A DNA stretch of 48,950 nucleotides from Terrimicrobiaceae bacterium (GCA_028713285.1 JAQTOP010000016.1:1-48950), one strand, 5' to 3'; shown: positions 34,822 to 44,020, numbered from the stretch's first letter. Notes: generated from the sequence alone by a model not told the origin. A program made the numbers and translations.

Positions 34822-36144
34822 ATGAAACCCGCGCTGCTCCCCATCTATTTTGACCCCGGCCGGGACGAGGGCTTCGACCGGCAGATGGAAATTTTGCGGG
34901 AGCTTCTTGGCGCCGACGCGGACTTCCTGCCGCCGGCGGCGCTCGGCTCGGATTTGCCCGAATGTGATGCGGTGATTTTTCCGCAGCTCCTTGGCGAGGG
35001 TTATCGCCGGCTGGAGGATTTCCAGAAGATCGGGCGGCCGATTCTCATTGTCACCTCCGATGTCGGCACGATCTCGATGTGGGACTGGGAGCTCATCGAA
35101 TATCTTCGCGGGGAGGGGGTGGCCACCCTGGCGCCCTACAGCCTGGAGCAAACCCGGAAAATCGTCGCGGCGCTTCGGGTGCGGCGCGAGCTTCGCGAGA
35201 CGAAGTTTCTCGTCTATCAGGACAGCCCCGGCGAGGGGCAGCAGGCGCCGATTTTCAAGCGCTTTTACTGGTGGGAAAGCGAGTGCACGCAGCGCATGGC
35301 GGAGAAGTTCGGCATCACCATCGAGAAGCGCAGCTTCCGGGAACTCGGCGCCCGAGCGAAATCCATCTCCGACGAGGAAGCCGTGGCCAGCAACCGCAGA
35401 TGGAATGTCCCCACCGAGGGCCTTTCCGACGTCGCGCTGAACAACGCCACCAAGCTGTATCTCGCTGTTCGTCGCGATCTGGACGCCGATCCGACCATCC
35501 GGGCCGTGGGCATGAACTGCCTGAATGAATCGCACTTCTCCAACACCACGCCCTGCTTCGCGTGGAACCGGCTTTATATGGAGGACGCGATGATCTGGGG
35601 TTGCGAGGGCGACACGGTCTCGATGCTGACCAAATTCATCCTCCACCGCTCGCTGGGCGCGCCGATCATCATGACCAATCTCTACCCCTTCCTGCTGGGC
35701 GACGCTGCGCTGAAGCATGAGCGGATCTCCCACTTTCCGGAAAATGTGAAGGGCGATCCGCGGGATTACATTCTCGTCGCCCACTGCGGCTACATGGGCG
35801 TGATTCCCCAGGCATTCGCCACCGAGTGGAAGCTCAGGAAGAAGGTGCTCGCCATCGTCGATGAGAATGCGAGCGCGATCGACGCCCGGCTGCCCGAAGG
35901 AAAAATCACGCTGGCCAAGATGCATCCCACCTTCGACCGGATGACGGTCGCGGAAGGCGAGCTCGAAGGCTATGCACAGTATCCAGGATCGGACTGCCTC
36001 AACGGCGGCGTCATTCATATTCCGAATGGCCATCGCCTGATGAGCAAGCTGGCGTCGCACCATTACCTGTTGATGACTGGCGCTCAACTGGCCGACATCG
36101 AGACCATCGCGCCGATTTTCTCCCTCACCGCGGAGGCTCTCTGA
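34822..36144 (+). CDS. L-fucose/L-arabinose isomerase-like sugar isomerase
   Basis: A 440-residue protein of the L-fucose/arabinose isomerase-like fold. Recognisable segments are IYFDPGRDEGFDRQMEIL at the start, VGMNCLNESHFSNTTPCFAW, EGDTVSMLTKFILHRSLG and the late GGVIHIPNGHRLMSKLASHH. Start 34822 (MKPALLPIYF) is preferred; the open frame reaches back to 34675 without similarity. It opens a run of tightly packed same-strand genes (gap of only 4 bases to the next), and probably isomerises the aldose that the operon handles. Confidence 0.75.
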   Translation: MKPALLPIYFDPGRDEGFDRQMEILRELLGADADFLPPAALGSDLPECDAVIFPQLLGEGYRRLEDFQKIGRPILIVTSDVGTISMWDWELIEYLRGEGVATLAPYSLEQTRKIVAALRVRRELRETKFLVYQDSPGEGQQAPIFKRFYWWESECTQRMAEKFGITIEKRSFRELGARAKSISDEEAVASNRRWNVPTEGLSDVALNNATKLYLAVRRDLDADPTIRAVGMNCLNESHFSNTTPCFAWNRLYMEDAMIWGCEGDTVSMLTKFILHRSLGAPIIMTNLYPFLLGDAALKHERISHFPENVKGDPRDYILVAHCGYMGVIPQAFATEWKLRKKVLAIVDENASAIDARLPEGKITLAKMHPTFDRMTVAEGELEGYAQYPGSDCLNGGVIHIPNGHRLMSKLASHHYLLMTGAQLADIETIAPIFSLTAEAL

Positions 36145-36148
36145 CTTT

Positions 36149-36715
36149 ATGCCGACCACCACCCTCATCAATCCGTTCACCGTGCAAATCGACTTTGTGG
36201 AGCTCGCCATGCGCGAGCCGGATGCGCACAATGTCCGGCTGGCTTCGGTGATGCGCGGCTACTACAAGGATCAGGAAGCCCTGGACCGCCTCATCGGGGG
36301 AGGCGGCGATCCGCTGCACTACGAGACATTCGAAAAACACCTCCCGGAGGAATACGGGCATCTGCTCTTCTGCATCAGCAAACTCCAGCCCGGCGTGGTG
36401 GGAGAGGAATATTTCATGACCAAGGGGCACTACCACACCCGGGTCAACACCGGTGAAATCTACTTCTGCCTGCAAGGCCAGGGCTACATGGTGATGAAGA
36501 CATCCGATGGGAAGTTCGACGCCCAGCGCATGACCCGCGGGAGCCTCGTCTATGTGCCGCCCTATTGGGGTCACCGCTCGGTCAATACCGGCGGAGAGCC
36601 GCTCACCATGTTTTGCGTCTGGCCCGGCGATGCGGGACACAACTACGGCGACATCGAACGCGAGGGTTTTCCAAAAAGGATTTTCCAGCGTGACGGGCGG
36701 GAAGTGATCGAATGA
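36149..36715 (+). CDS. Cupin-type glucose-6-phosphate isomerase-like protein
   Basis: A 188-residue cupin of the archaeal phosphoglucose isomerase family (GPI, pfam06560-like). The motif FMTKGHYHTRVNTGEIYF supplies His94, His96 and Glu103, and PPYWGHRSVNTGG supplies His142. The spacing matches the metal ligands of the archaeal enzymes. It would interconvert glucose-6-phosphate and fructose-6-phosphate, or a related sugar phosphate, using a bound metal ion. Four bases separate it from the isomerase gene, and its stop overlaps the start of the dehydrogenase (ATGA). A bacterium will usually also carry a classical PGI, so a dedicated role is possible. Confidence 0.85.
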   Translation: MPTTTLINPFTVQIDFVELAMREPDAHNVRLASVMRGYYKDQEALDRLIGGGGDPLHYETFEKHLPEEYGHLLFCISKLQPGVVGEEYFMTKGHYHTRVNTGEIYFCLQGQGYMVMKTSDGKFDAQRMTRGSLVYVPPYWGHRSVNTGGEPLTMFCVWPGDAGHNYGDIEREGFPKRIFQRDGREVIE

Positions 36716-37656
36716 GGAAAATTCTGGTCACGCCGAGATCGGTCACGCGGAGCGGTCATCCCTCGCTGGAAAAGCTGCGCGATGCCCGCTGCGAGGTCGT
36801 CTTTTGTCGCCCGGGGCAACTTCCGAACGAAGACGAATTACTCGATCTCCTGCCGGGCTGCGCCGGCTACCTCGCGGGCGTCGAAACGATTTCCGCCCGC
36901 GCGTTGGAAGCGGCCCGCGAATTGAAAGTCATCAGCCGCAACGGCACGGGAACCGACGCGGTGGATCTGGCGGCGGCGGAGCGGCTCGGCATCCGCGTGC
37001 TGCGTGCCGAGGGGGCCAATGCGCGCGGCGTTGCGGAATTGACCGTGGCGATGATCCTCGCGCTCGCCCGATCCCTCTCCGCGACAGACCGCGCCATCAA
37101 GGCGGGCGGCTGGGAGCGCTGCCCGGGGTTCGAATTGGAAGGCAAAACGCTCGGCCTGCTCGGCTGCGGGCGGGTGGGGCGATTGGTGACCGGGTTTGCT
37201 CTCGCATTGGGCATGCGCGTGCTGGCCAGCGATCCCGTGGCCAACTGGCAGGACGCGCCTCCCGGATTTTCGTATGCGGATCGGAAGGAAGTTTATGCGC
37301 AAAGCGACGTATTGAGCCTGCATTGCCCTCCGGGCGCCGATGGGCGGCCGGCTCTCGACCGCGCCGCATTGGCCGGGCTGAAAAATGGGATTCTAGTCAT
37401 CAATACCGCGCGGGGCGGATTGATCGATGCGGACGCGATGCTGGAGGCATTGGAGAGCGGACATGTCGCGGGACTCGCGCTCGACGCCTTCGAACAGGAA
37501 CCTCCCGACGACCGCCGTCTGACCGGACATCCCCGCGTGATCGCGACTCCCCACATCGGCGGCTACACGCCGGAAAGCATCGACCGGGCGATGAACGTCG
37601 CCGTGGAAAATCTCCTGAAGGAGCTGGATGGCGCATCCCTCCCGACAAAAATATGA
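36712..37656 (+). CDS. D-2-hydroxyacid dehydrogenase (phosphoglycerate dehydrogenase-like)
   Basis: A 314-residue NAD-dependent 2-hydroxyacid dehydrogenase. The NAD-binding core is ELEGKTLGLLGCGRVGR; the catalytic arginine lies in KVISRNGTGTDAVD, the conserved NTARGGLIDADAM follows, and the glutamate and histidine are in the region of EQEPPD and ATPHIGGYTPES. No C-terminal ACT domain is present, unlike classical serine-pathway PGDH. Overlapping stop/start codons on both sides (ATGA) couple it to the cupin isomerase and Gfo/Idh gene, so a sugar acid or 2-keto acid is the likely substrate. Confidence 0.86.
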   Translation: MRKILVTPRSVTRSGHPSLEKLRDARCEVVFCRPGQLPNEDELLDLLPGCAGYLAGVETISARALEAARELKVISRNGTGTDAVDLAAAERLGIRVLRAEGANARGVAELTVAMILALARSLSATDRAIKAGGWERCPGFELEGKTLGLLGCGRVGRLVTGFALALGMRVLASDPVANWQDAPPGFSYADRKEVYAQSDVLSLHCPPGADGRPALDRAALAGLKNGILVINTARGGLIDADAMLEALESGHVAGLALDAFEQEPPDDRRLTGHPRVIATPHIGGYTPESIDRAMNVAVENLLKELDGASLPTKI

Positions 37657-38660
37657 GCATAGGCATCGGACTGATCGGAGCCGGAAGGGCCGGAATGATT
37701 CATGGCAGAAACTTCGCCTTTCGCGTGCCCGGTGCGCATGTGGCCGCGATCTCCGATCCCGATCCGGCCACCCGACAGGCGGCGGCGGCGGAGCTGGGCG
37801 TGACGCGGGAGGTTGGGGATCATCGCGAGTTGCTCGAAGATCCCGGCGTGGATGCGGTGACCATCGTGACGCCCACGAAATTGCACCGCGAAATTGCCCT
37901 GGCCGCAGCCGCCGCGGGCAAGCACATCCTTTGCGAGAAGCCGATGGCCATGACGGTGCCCGAGTGCGACGACATGATCGAGGCGGCGGAACGCGCGGGC
38001 GTGAAACTTCAGATCGGATTCATGCGCCGCTTCGACCCGGCATTTTACGAACTCAAGCAACGCATCGAGGCCGGAGAAATCGGCGACGTCGTGATGGTGC
38101 GTTCGCTCACCTACGGCCCCAGCGTCCCGCAACCGTGGATGTATGATCTGCGCGCAAGCAACGGGCCGCTGGCCGAGGTCAACAGCCACGACATCGACAC
38201 CGTGCGCTGGCTGACCGGCAGCGAGATCACCGAGATTTATGCCATCGGCGGCAATTTCCGCAGTCCGCAGGCCCGGGAAACTTTCCCGGATTTTTACGAC
38301 AACGTCTCGCTCGTGGCGCGTTTCGCGAACGGGATGCAAGGCATGATCAGCGGAGCGCAGGGCGTGCGCTACGGTTACGACGCGCGTTGCGAAGCGCTCG
38401 GCACGAAGGGGATTCTTTTCGCCGGTTCGCTGCAAGCCCGTGCGGTCACTTCCTGCACCGAGGAGGGTCTTTGCAGCCCCGTCATCAAAAGCTGGCGCGA
38501 TCTCTTCGCCGACGCCTACCGGTCGGAGGACGAGGAGTTCGTCCGCTGCATCCGGGAAAATCTTTCGCCGCGCGTCACGGGACTGGACGGCAAACGCGCC
38601 GTGCAAGTCGTGAACGCCGGCAATGAATCCATCCGAACCGGGAAACCCGTCAAACTATGA
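37653..38660 (+). CDS. Gfo/Idh/MocA-family oxidoreductase
   Basis: A 335-residue NAD(P)-dependent sugar or inositol dehydrogenase. The Rossmann motif GLIGAGRAGMIHGRNFAF is at the N-terminus, the conserved HILCEKPMAM with the lysine and proline in the middle, and EVNSHDIDTVRWLTGSEI carries the conserved histidine and aspartate. It resembles inositol 2-dehydrogenase-type enzymes, including IGFMRRFDPAFYELK. Start and stop codons overlap both neighbours (ATGA). It probably oxidises a cyclitol or pyranose; specificity cannot be fixed. Confidence 0.88.
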   Translation: MSIGIGLIGAGRAGMIHGRNFAFRVPGAHVAAISDPDPATRQAAAAELGVTREVGDHRELLEDPGVDAVTIVTPTKLHREIALAAAAAGKHILCEKPMAMTVPECDDMIEAAERAGVKLQIGFMRRFDPAFYELKQRIEAGEIGDVVMVRSLTYGPSVPQPWMYDLRASNGPLAEVNSHDIDTVRWLTGSEITEIYAIGGNFRSPQARETFPDFYDNVSLVARFANGMQGMISGAQGVRYGYDARCEALGTKGILFAGSLQARAVTSCTEEGLCSPVIKSWRDLFADAYRSEDEEFVRCIRENLSPRVTGLDGKRAVQVVNAGNESIRTGKPVKL

Positions 38661-39700
38661 TCGCCGCAACATACACCCAGGGAGGCGCGTTTCGCGTGAT
38701 GGACGTTCCCGTGCCCGAAATCTCCGAGGGCGAGGCGCTGTTGCGCGTCGAGGCCACATCGATCTGCGGCACGGACATGAAGATCCTGCGAGCCGGGCAC
38801 CGCAAACTCACGGACGGCCAGCGCGTTGTGCTGGGGCACGAGTTTGCCGGAGTCATCGAGAAAAGCCGCGCGCCGAATTTGCCGGAAGGCTCGCGCGTGG
38901 GCGTGGCGCCCAACTGGGGCTGCGGGCATTGCGACGCCTGCATTCGCGGCATGGCCAACTATTGCGCCGATTTCTCGGCTTTCGGAATCAATCACGACGG
39001 CTCGCATGCGGAATACGTGCGCATCACCGCGCCCGCCATTTCCCAGGGCAATATCGTGCCCCTGCCACAGGACACGCCGTGGGAAATCACGTCGCTGGCC
39101 GAGCCGTTGTCGTGCGTGGTCAACGCCCAAAAATCCCTGCCGGTGAGAGCGGGCGATACCGTGGCGGTCTATGGCTGCGGTCCGATGGGCCTGCTGCACA
39201 TCCTTCTTGTCGCTGCGACGGGCGCCCGGGAAATCATCGCCATCGACACCAACGAGGAACGCCTGGCGAGCGCTCGCGAAGCCGGCGCGACCCAACTCAT
39301 TTCCGGCCAGCGCGAAAACGTCCGCGAGCGCGTGAAGGAGATCACCTCCGGCCGGGGTCTTGACGCCGCCATCACCGCCGCGCCCGTTCCGGAAATCGTT
39401 CAGGAAGCCCTTCAACTGCTCGCGCCGTTCGGACGGCTCTGCCTGTTTGCCGGACTGCCCAAGGACAAGCCGGAAGTGGCGCTGGATGGAAATGCGATTC
39501 ATTACAAGAATCTTTATGTCACCGGCACCACGGGCGGTTGCAACGACGACTACCGCCTCGCTCTCAAGCTCATCCACAGCGGACGCGTGCCGGTGGCGAA
39601 GGTGATCTCGCATCGTTTTCCCATTTCCGATTTGAGCGAAGCCTACGACACCGCGTTGTCTGGCAAAGCCATGAAGGTCGTGATCCTCGCGAACGTCTGA
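38657..39700 (+). CDS. Zinc-dependent alcohol/polyol dehydrogenase (MDR family)
   Basis: A 347-residue medium-chain dehydrogenase. Catalytic zinc ligands Cys37 (SICGTD) and His61-Glu62 (LGHEFAG) are present, and the four structural-zinc cysteines Cys89, 92, 95 and 103 lie in GCGHCDACIRGMANYC. The NAD(P) fold has VAVYGCGPMGLLHILL. It looks like sorbitol or threonine dehydrogenase-type enzymes. Tight overlaps with the Gfo/Idh gene and a 3-base gap to the sugar kinase place it in the sugar pathway, most likely oxidising a polyol or sugar hydroxyl. Confidence 0.88.
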   Translation: MIAATYTQGGAFRVMDVPVPEISEGEALLRVEATSICGTDMKILRAGHRKLTDGQRVVLGHEFAGVIEKSRAPNLPEGSRVGVAPNWGCGHCDACIRGMANYCADFSAFGINHDGSHAEYVRITAPAISQGNIVPLPQDTPWEITSLAEPLSCVVNAQKSLPVRAGDTVAVYGCGPMGLLHILLVAATGAREIIAIDTNEERLASAREAGATQLISGQRENVRERVKEITSGRGLDAAITAAPVPEIVQEALQLLAPFGRLCLFAGLPKDKPEVALDGNAIHYKNLYVTGTTGGCNDDYRLALKLIHSGRVPVAKVISHRFPISDLSEAYDTALSGKAMKVVILANV

Positions 39701-39703
39701 TTC

Positions 39704-41203
39704 ATGTCCGCGGAATGCGTCATAGGCGTCGATATCGGCACGCAGGGAACCAAGGCCGTTGTTTTCAGCGCCGATGGGAAGTGCCTCGCCTCCTCGTTTC
39801 GCCCGTCGAGGCTCCATCGTCCGCGGCCGGGAGTCGTCGAGGAAAATCCCGAGGACCAGCTCGCGTCGGTTTGCGCCACGATTCGCGAATGCGTGAAACA
39901 TTCGCGCGTGGCCAGGGAGAATGTCGCGGCCATCGCGATCGACGGACAGATGGCGGGCGTCATCGGCGTGGGGACGGACGGACGGGCCGTCACGCCCTAC
40001 GACTCGTGGCTCGACACCCGCTGCGCGCCGTTCATCGCCCTCATGCAAAAGAAGGCGGGCGACGCGATCATCCGCAAGACGGGCGGCCCGGCCAGCTTCA
40101 ATCACGGGCCGAAGATTTTGTGGTGGAAAAAGGAGCGTCCGGCCGTCTTCCGCAAGATCCGCTCCTTCGTCCAGCCGGGTGGTTATGCCGTGCTCCGGCT
40201 TTGCGGCCTGGACGCCTCCGCCGCGTTCATCGACACGACCTATCTGCACTTCAGCGGCTTCGCCGACAACCAGCGCGCGGCGTGGGACGCGAGTCTCTGC
40301 CGGGCGTTCGGGATCGAAAAGACCGTGCTGCCCCGCATCGTCCGTCCCCACGAAATCATGGGCGGGGTGAGCCGCGCGATGGCCGCGCGCTGCGGGTTGA
40401 AGCCCGGCACGCCGGTGGCCGCGGGTTGCGGCGACACGGCGGCGAGTTTCCTCTCCTGCGGGGCCACCCGCGCGGGTATTTGCGTGGATGTCGCGGGCAC
40501 AGCCTCCGTCTTCGCCGCCACGACCGACCGCTTCCTGCCCGATCAAAAGCATCGTATGCTTACCTGCGGGCAATCCGTCGTTCCCGGCCTCTGGCACCCC
40601 TACGCCTACGTCAATGGAGGCGGCATGAACCTCGAGTGGTTTCGCAAGGAAATCCGGCGCGAAAGTTCGCTGGCCGAACTCGACGAAGCCGCCGCGGCCG
40701 TTTCCTTGTCCGATGATCTTCCTTTCTTCGTTCCCCACCTCGCGGGCCGGGTGAGTCCCGCCCAGCCTCATCTGCGCGGAGCCTGGGCCGGGCTCACCTG
40801 GGCGCACAATTCCGCGCATCTCTACCGCGCCATTCTTGAGGGAGTCGCACTCGAATATGGAATCTATTGCGACGCGCTCAAATCGCTCGATCCCCGGTTC
40901 AAGATCGCCGAAGTCCGTGTGACCGGCGGCGGCGAATGCAGCCGAACCTGGAACTCCATCAAAGCCGCCGTGCTGAATTCACCCGTCGTGCAAATGGCCT
41001 CCGGCGAAGGCGCGCCGATGGGAGCGGCTCTGCTGGCCGGCCATGCCGCCGGCATTTTCAAGGATCTCGACGCCGCCGCTCAGAAGTGGGCGCGACGCGG
41101 CATCGTCACGCGGCCCGGACGCCCCGACCGGGCGCTCATCCAGCGCCGGCTCATGCGTTATCGAAAACTTTTGGACCACCTCGACACCTGGAATCTTCTA
41201 TGA
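39704..41203 (+). CDS. FGGY-family carbohydrate kinase (xylulokinase-like)
   Basis: A 499-residue FGGY kinase. The first phosphate-binding motif IGVDIGTQGTKAVVFSADG is at the N-terminus; AIAIDGQMAGVIGVG and YDSWLDTR are the next recognised boxes, VTGGGECSRTWN the adenosine region. Length and order are those of xylulokinase-like enzymes that phosphorylate ketoses or polyols. Its stop overlaps the next start (ATGA). With the isomerase and dehydrogenases it gives the core of a pathway: isomerise or oxidise, then phosphorylate. Confidence 0.87.
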   Translation: MSAECVIGVDIGTQGTKAVVFSADGKCLASSFRPSRLHRPRPGVVEENPEDQLASVCATIRECVKHSRVARENVAAIAIDGQMAGVIGVGTDGRAVTPYDSWLDTRCAPFIALMQKKAGDAIIRKTGGPASFNHGPKILWWKKERPAVFRKIRSFVQPGGYAVLRLCGLDASAAFIDTTYLHFSGFADNQRAAWDASLCRAFGIEKTVLPRIVRPHEIMGGVSRAMAARCGLKPGTPVAAGCGDTAASFLSCGATRAGICVDVAGTASVFAATTDRFLPDQKHRMLTCGQSVVPGLWHPYAYVNGGGMNLEWFRKEIRRESSLAELDEAAAAVSLSDDLPFFVPHLAGRVSPAQPHLRGAWAGLTWAHNSAHLYRAILEGVALEYGIYCDALKSLDPRFKIAEVRVTGGGECSRTWNSIKAAVLNSPVVQMASGEGAPMGAALLAGHAAGIFKDLDAAAQKWARRGIVTRPGRPDRALIQRRLMRYRKLLDHLDTWNLL

Positions 41204-42147
41204 GCGCTTACACACCGGCCGACAAACCCACGTTCTATTTCATCGGCGTCACCACGGGCAAATCGTCGATCATGCGGGTGTTCCCCGCCTGGGCGAGCCA
41301 TCTCGGCCTCGGCGAGGTCATCATCAAGGGCATCGACCTCAAATGGCACGACGAGCGCGAGCGCTACCGGGAGGCCGTCTCGTTCATCAAGAATGACCCG
41401 CTCTCGCTCGGCTCGCTCGTCACGACCCACAAAATCGATCTGCTCAAGGCCTGCCGGGATTTGTTCGACGAACTCGATCCCTATGCCGAGCTGATGGGCG
41501 AGGTCAGCTCCATTTCCAAACGCGATGGCCGCCTCATCGGCCACGCCAAGGATCCGATCACGTCCGGCCTCTCGCTCGAAGCTTTTCTTCCTGCTGATCA
41601 TTGGCAAAAAACAGGTGCGGAAGTTCTGACGCTCGGCGCGGGCGGATCGAGCATTGCCGTCACGAGCTACCTGCTCGACCCCAAACACGGCGCGAACCGG
41701 CCTTCGAAAATTATTGTCACCAATCGCAGCGAGCCGCGCCTCGAGGAAATTCGCGAAATTCATCGCAAGCTCGGCCAGCCCGTCCCGGTCGAATACCACC
41801 ACACCCCCAGGCCGGAGGATAACAACGCCATCATGGCCGGATTAAAGCCCGGCTCGCTTGTCATCAACGCGACAGGCCTCGGCAAGGACGCCCCCGGCTC
41901 GCCCATCACGGATGCAGCCCGGTTCCCGGAGGACGGTTTCGCCTGGGAATTCAACTATCGGGGGAATCTCGTTTTTCTCGATCAGGCGCGGGCACAGGCA
42001 AAGAATCACAAGCTCCACGTCGAGGACGGATGGATTTATTTCCTCCATGGCTGGACCCGCGTCATCGCGGAAGTCTTTAACGTGGAGATTCCCGTCCGAG
42101 GGCCGGGCTTCGAACGTCTTTCTCAAATCGCTGCCGAGGCCCGATAA
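41200..42147 (+). CDS. Shikimate dehydrogenase-like protein in a sugar operon
   Basis: A 315-residue protein of the AroE family fold. The catalytic dyad of shikimate dehydrogenases is recognisable: Lys78 in LVTTHKIDLL and Asp118 in HAKDPITSG. The NADP-binding loop is VLTLGAGGSSIAVTSYL with TNRSEPR following. The substrate-binding Ser-x-Ser motif of true AroE is changed (VTTGKSSIMRVFPAWA), so a different polyol or cyclitol-like substrate is likely. Nothing else in the neighbourhood belongs to the shikimate pathway. The start overlaps the kinase stop. Confidence 0.75.
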   Translation: MSAYTPADKPTFYFIGVTTGKSSIMRVFPAWASHLGLGEVIIKGIDLKWHDERERYREAVSFIKNDPLSLGSLVTTHKIDLLKACRDLFDELDPYAELMGEVSSISKRDGRLIGHAKDPITSGLSLEAFLPADHWQKTGAEVLTLGAGGSSIAVTSYLLDPKHGANRPSKIIVTNRSEPRLEEIREIHRKLGQPVPVEYHHTPRPEDNNAIMAGLKPGSLVINATGLGKDAPGSPITDAARFPEDGFAWEFNYRGNLVFLDQARAQAKNHKLHVEDGWIYFLHGWTRVIAEVFNVEIPVRGPGFERLSQIAAEAR

Positions 42148-42174
42148 ATTTAGTCATACCGAACCCCAAGTATT

Positions 42175-43176
42175 ATGAAACCCACAAAGAGCAACCATGC
42201 GGTCCAGTTCATCGCAAAAGAAGAAGCGCGCCTGGCGGTCCTGGACGCTGACACGTCGCCATTGGAAAACGATCAGATCGAAGGGCGGACCCTCTTTTCT
42301 TTGATCAGTCCGGGATCGGAAGTCTTCGGACTCTATACCGGCGCCATCTCCGGCGGGATGACTTATCCCACGACTGTTGGCTATGCCGCGGTCTTCGAAA
42401 TCGAATCCGTTGGCAGCGCGGTTGCCTCCTTCAAGCCGGGCGATGTCGTCTTCGCGGCTTGCAATCATCAGTCGAAGCAACGCGTGAAGCAACGGGACGC
42501 CCTCTTGATCCCGAACGGCCTCGCCCCGGAAATCGCGCTGTTTGCCCGCTTTGCCAAAATCTCCATGCCCTCGTTCGTTCGCACGCGTGTCCGTCCTCCC
42601 GAGACGGCCATTGTCACCGGCCTCGGCATCGTGGGCCTGATGGCGGCGCAACTGGCAAAGCTGTATGGATATGACGTGATCGGATGCGACCTGAACGAAC
42701 GGCGGCAGGAGATCGCGCAGGAACACGGAATCGCGAGAACCGTCTCCAACGTACCCGATGCCGCTTCCGGGAAAGATCACGAAAAAGCGGGTTTGGGAAT
42801 CGACTGCTCCGGCCATGAGATGGCCGTGCTCGATCTCTGCAGGGCGCTGCGAGCTTACGGCGAAGTGTTTCTGGTTGGCGTTCCGTGGGTTGCCAGGACC
42901 GATCTGTCGGCCCAGAAAATCCTCCACGCGGTATTCTACAATTACATTTCGCTTCAATCCGGTTGGGAAGGCCGGATGCCCGAAGATCCCGGGATTCACA
43001 GCAACAGTTATCAGCTCAACATGGCCTTGAACTGGCTTGCGCAAGGAAAGCTGAACGTGCATCCTTCCGCGTTTCAAATTGTTTCTCCGACAAACCCCCA
43101 GGAACGGTATCAGGATATCCTGCACAACAGGCTGAAAACTCTTAGCGTCGTTTTCGATTGGCGCGGCGTTCAATAA
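42175..43176 (+). CDS. MDR-family dehydrogenase without zinc ligands
   Basis: A 333-residue medium-chain dehydrogenase/reductase-like protein. The cofactor loop AIVTGLGIVGLMAAQLAK and CDLNERRQEIAQEHG are clear, and TTVGYAAVFEIESVGSA marks the N-terminal GroES-like fold. The catalytic-zinc cysteine and the structural cysteine cluster seen in the other dehydrogenase (38657) are absent, so it is probably zinc-independent. A 27-base gap separates it from the shikimate-dehydrogenase-like gene. Substrate unknown; it likely handles a sugar-derived intermediate. Confidence 0.82.
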   Translation: MKPTKSNHAVQFIAKEEARLAVLDADTSPLENDQIEGRTLFSLISPGSEVFGLYTGAISGGMTYPTTVGYAAVFEIESVGSAVASFKPGDVVFAACNHQSKQRVKQRDALLIPNGLAPEIALFARFAKISMPSFVRTRVRPPETAIVTGLGIVGLMAAQLAKLYGYDVIGCDLNERRQEIAQEHGIARTVSNVPDAASGKDHEKAGLGIDCSGHEMAVLDLCRALRAYGEVFLVGVPWVARTDLSAQKILHAVFYNYISLQSGWEGRMPEDPGIHSNSYQLNMALNWLAQGKLNVHPSAFQIVSPTNPQERYQDILHNRLKTLSVVFDWRGVQ

Positions 43177-43190
43177 CTTGGAAACATCCC

Positions 43191-43937
43191 ATGAAAAAGA
43201 AAATCATCCTATTAGCCGGCGAGAAAAGTCACGATCCGGGCTTTCACGAGTATGAGAAGGATCTGACGCTGCTCGAGACGTGTCTGGAGCAATCCTCCCT
43301 GCGCGATCAACTGGCGTGTGAATTACATACGAACGGCTGGCCCGAACGAGTCGAGACGCTGGAAACCGCCGACACGATCGTCCTGTTTTCCGACGGCTCC
43401 GACTATGAGGAAAAACGGCACCCGTTTCTCATCGGCGACCGTATGGAGGTCATCGGCCGCCAGATGCGGCGCGGGTGCGGCCTGGTGCTCGAGCATTATG
43501 CGGTCTTTCTCCCGAGCCGATTCCAGGATTCCATCCTCGAATGGTGCGGGGGATATTTCGACTATCAGACCGGCGGACCGCCCCGGGGCTGGTATTCCAA
43601 AATGAAAACGGACCGCACCACGCCGGAACTGGCCGCGCCAAGCCACTCGATACTCAACGGCGTCGCGCCTTTCGAGATCAACGAGGAGTATTATTACAAC
43701 ATCCACTTCAAGGAACATGACTCGCGTCTAACGCCGCTTTTACGGACCTCCATCAAGGACGAAGAAGATGAATATACCGTTGCCTGGGCGTTGGAACGTG
43801 ACAATGGAGGCCGCAGTTTCGCGACCACCATGGGGCATTATCATTCAAACATGGCGGTGGATGGGTTCCGCTCCATGCTGGCGAACGGCATTGCATGGAC
43901 GGCGGGATTGAACGTGCCCTCCGGCGGCCTGGGGTAA
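43191..43937 (+). CDS. ThuA-like domain protein
   Basis: A 248-residue protein resembling the ThuA/trehalose-utilisation glutamine-amidotransferase-like fold. Typical segments are IILLAGEKSHDPGFHEYEKD, a Gly-rich RGCGLVLEHYAVFLPS, HSILNGVAPFEINEEYYY and FATTMGHYHSNM. Start 43191 is preceded by GGAAAC, a modest Shine-Dalgarno-like stretch; the gene follows the MDR gene by 14 bases. ThuA proteins are common in Planctomycetota/Verrucomicrobiota sugar loci but their biochemical role is poorly defined. Confidence 0.78.
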   Translation: MKKKIILLAGEKSHDPGFHEYEKDLTLLETCLEQSSLRDQLACELHTNGWPERVETLETADTIVLFSDGSDYEEKRHPFLIGDRMEVIGRQMRRGCGLVLEHYAVFLPSRFQDSILEWCGGYFDYQTGGPPRGWYSKMKTDRTTPELAAPSHSILNGVAPFEINEEYYYNIHFKEHDSRLTPLLRTSIKDEEDEYTVAWALERDNGGRSFATTMGHYHSNMAVDGFRSMLANGIAWTAGLNVPSGGLG

Positions 43938-44020
43938 TCGGCAGGAGCGCAGTCCCCGTCATTCAAAGCTTCCGAACCTTGCGGACGACGGATCGTTTAA
44001 GAATTTATACTTAGCATGTC

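Noticed and set aside
38516-40819. 767-codon minus-strand frame
   Set aside because: Antisense to dehydrogenase and kinase genes with clear catalytic motifs; a GC-rich shadow.
44006-44011. TATACT as a -10 promoter element for the GH35 gene
   Set aside because: Only nine bases from the start codon and no -35 partner at the right distance; not listed as a feature.
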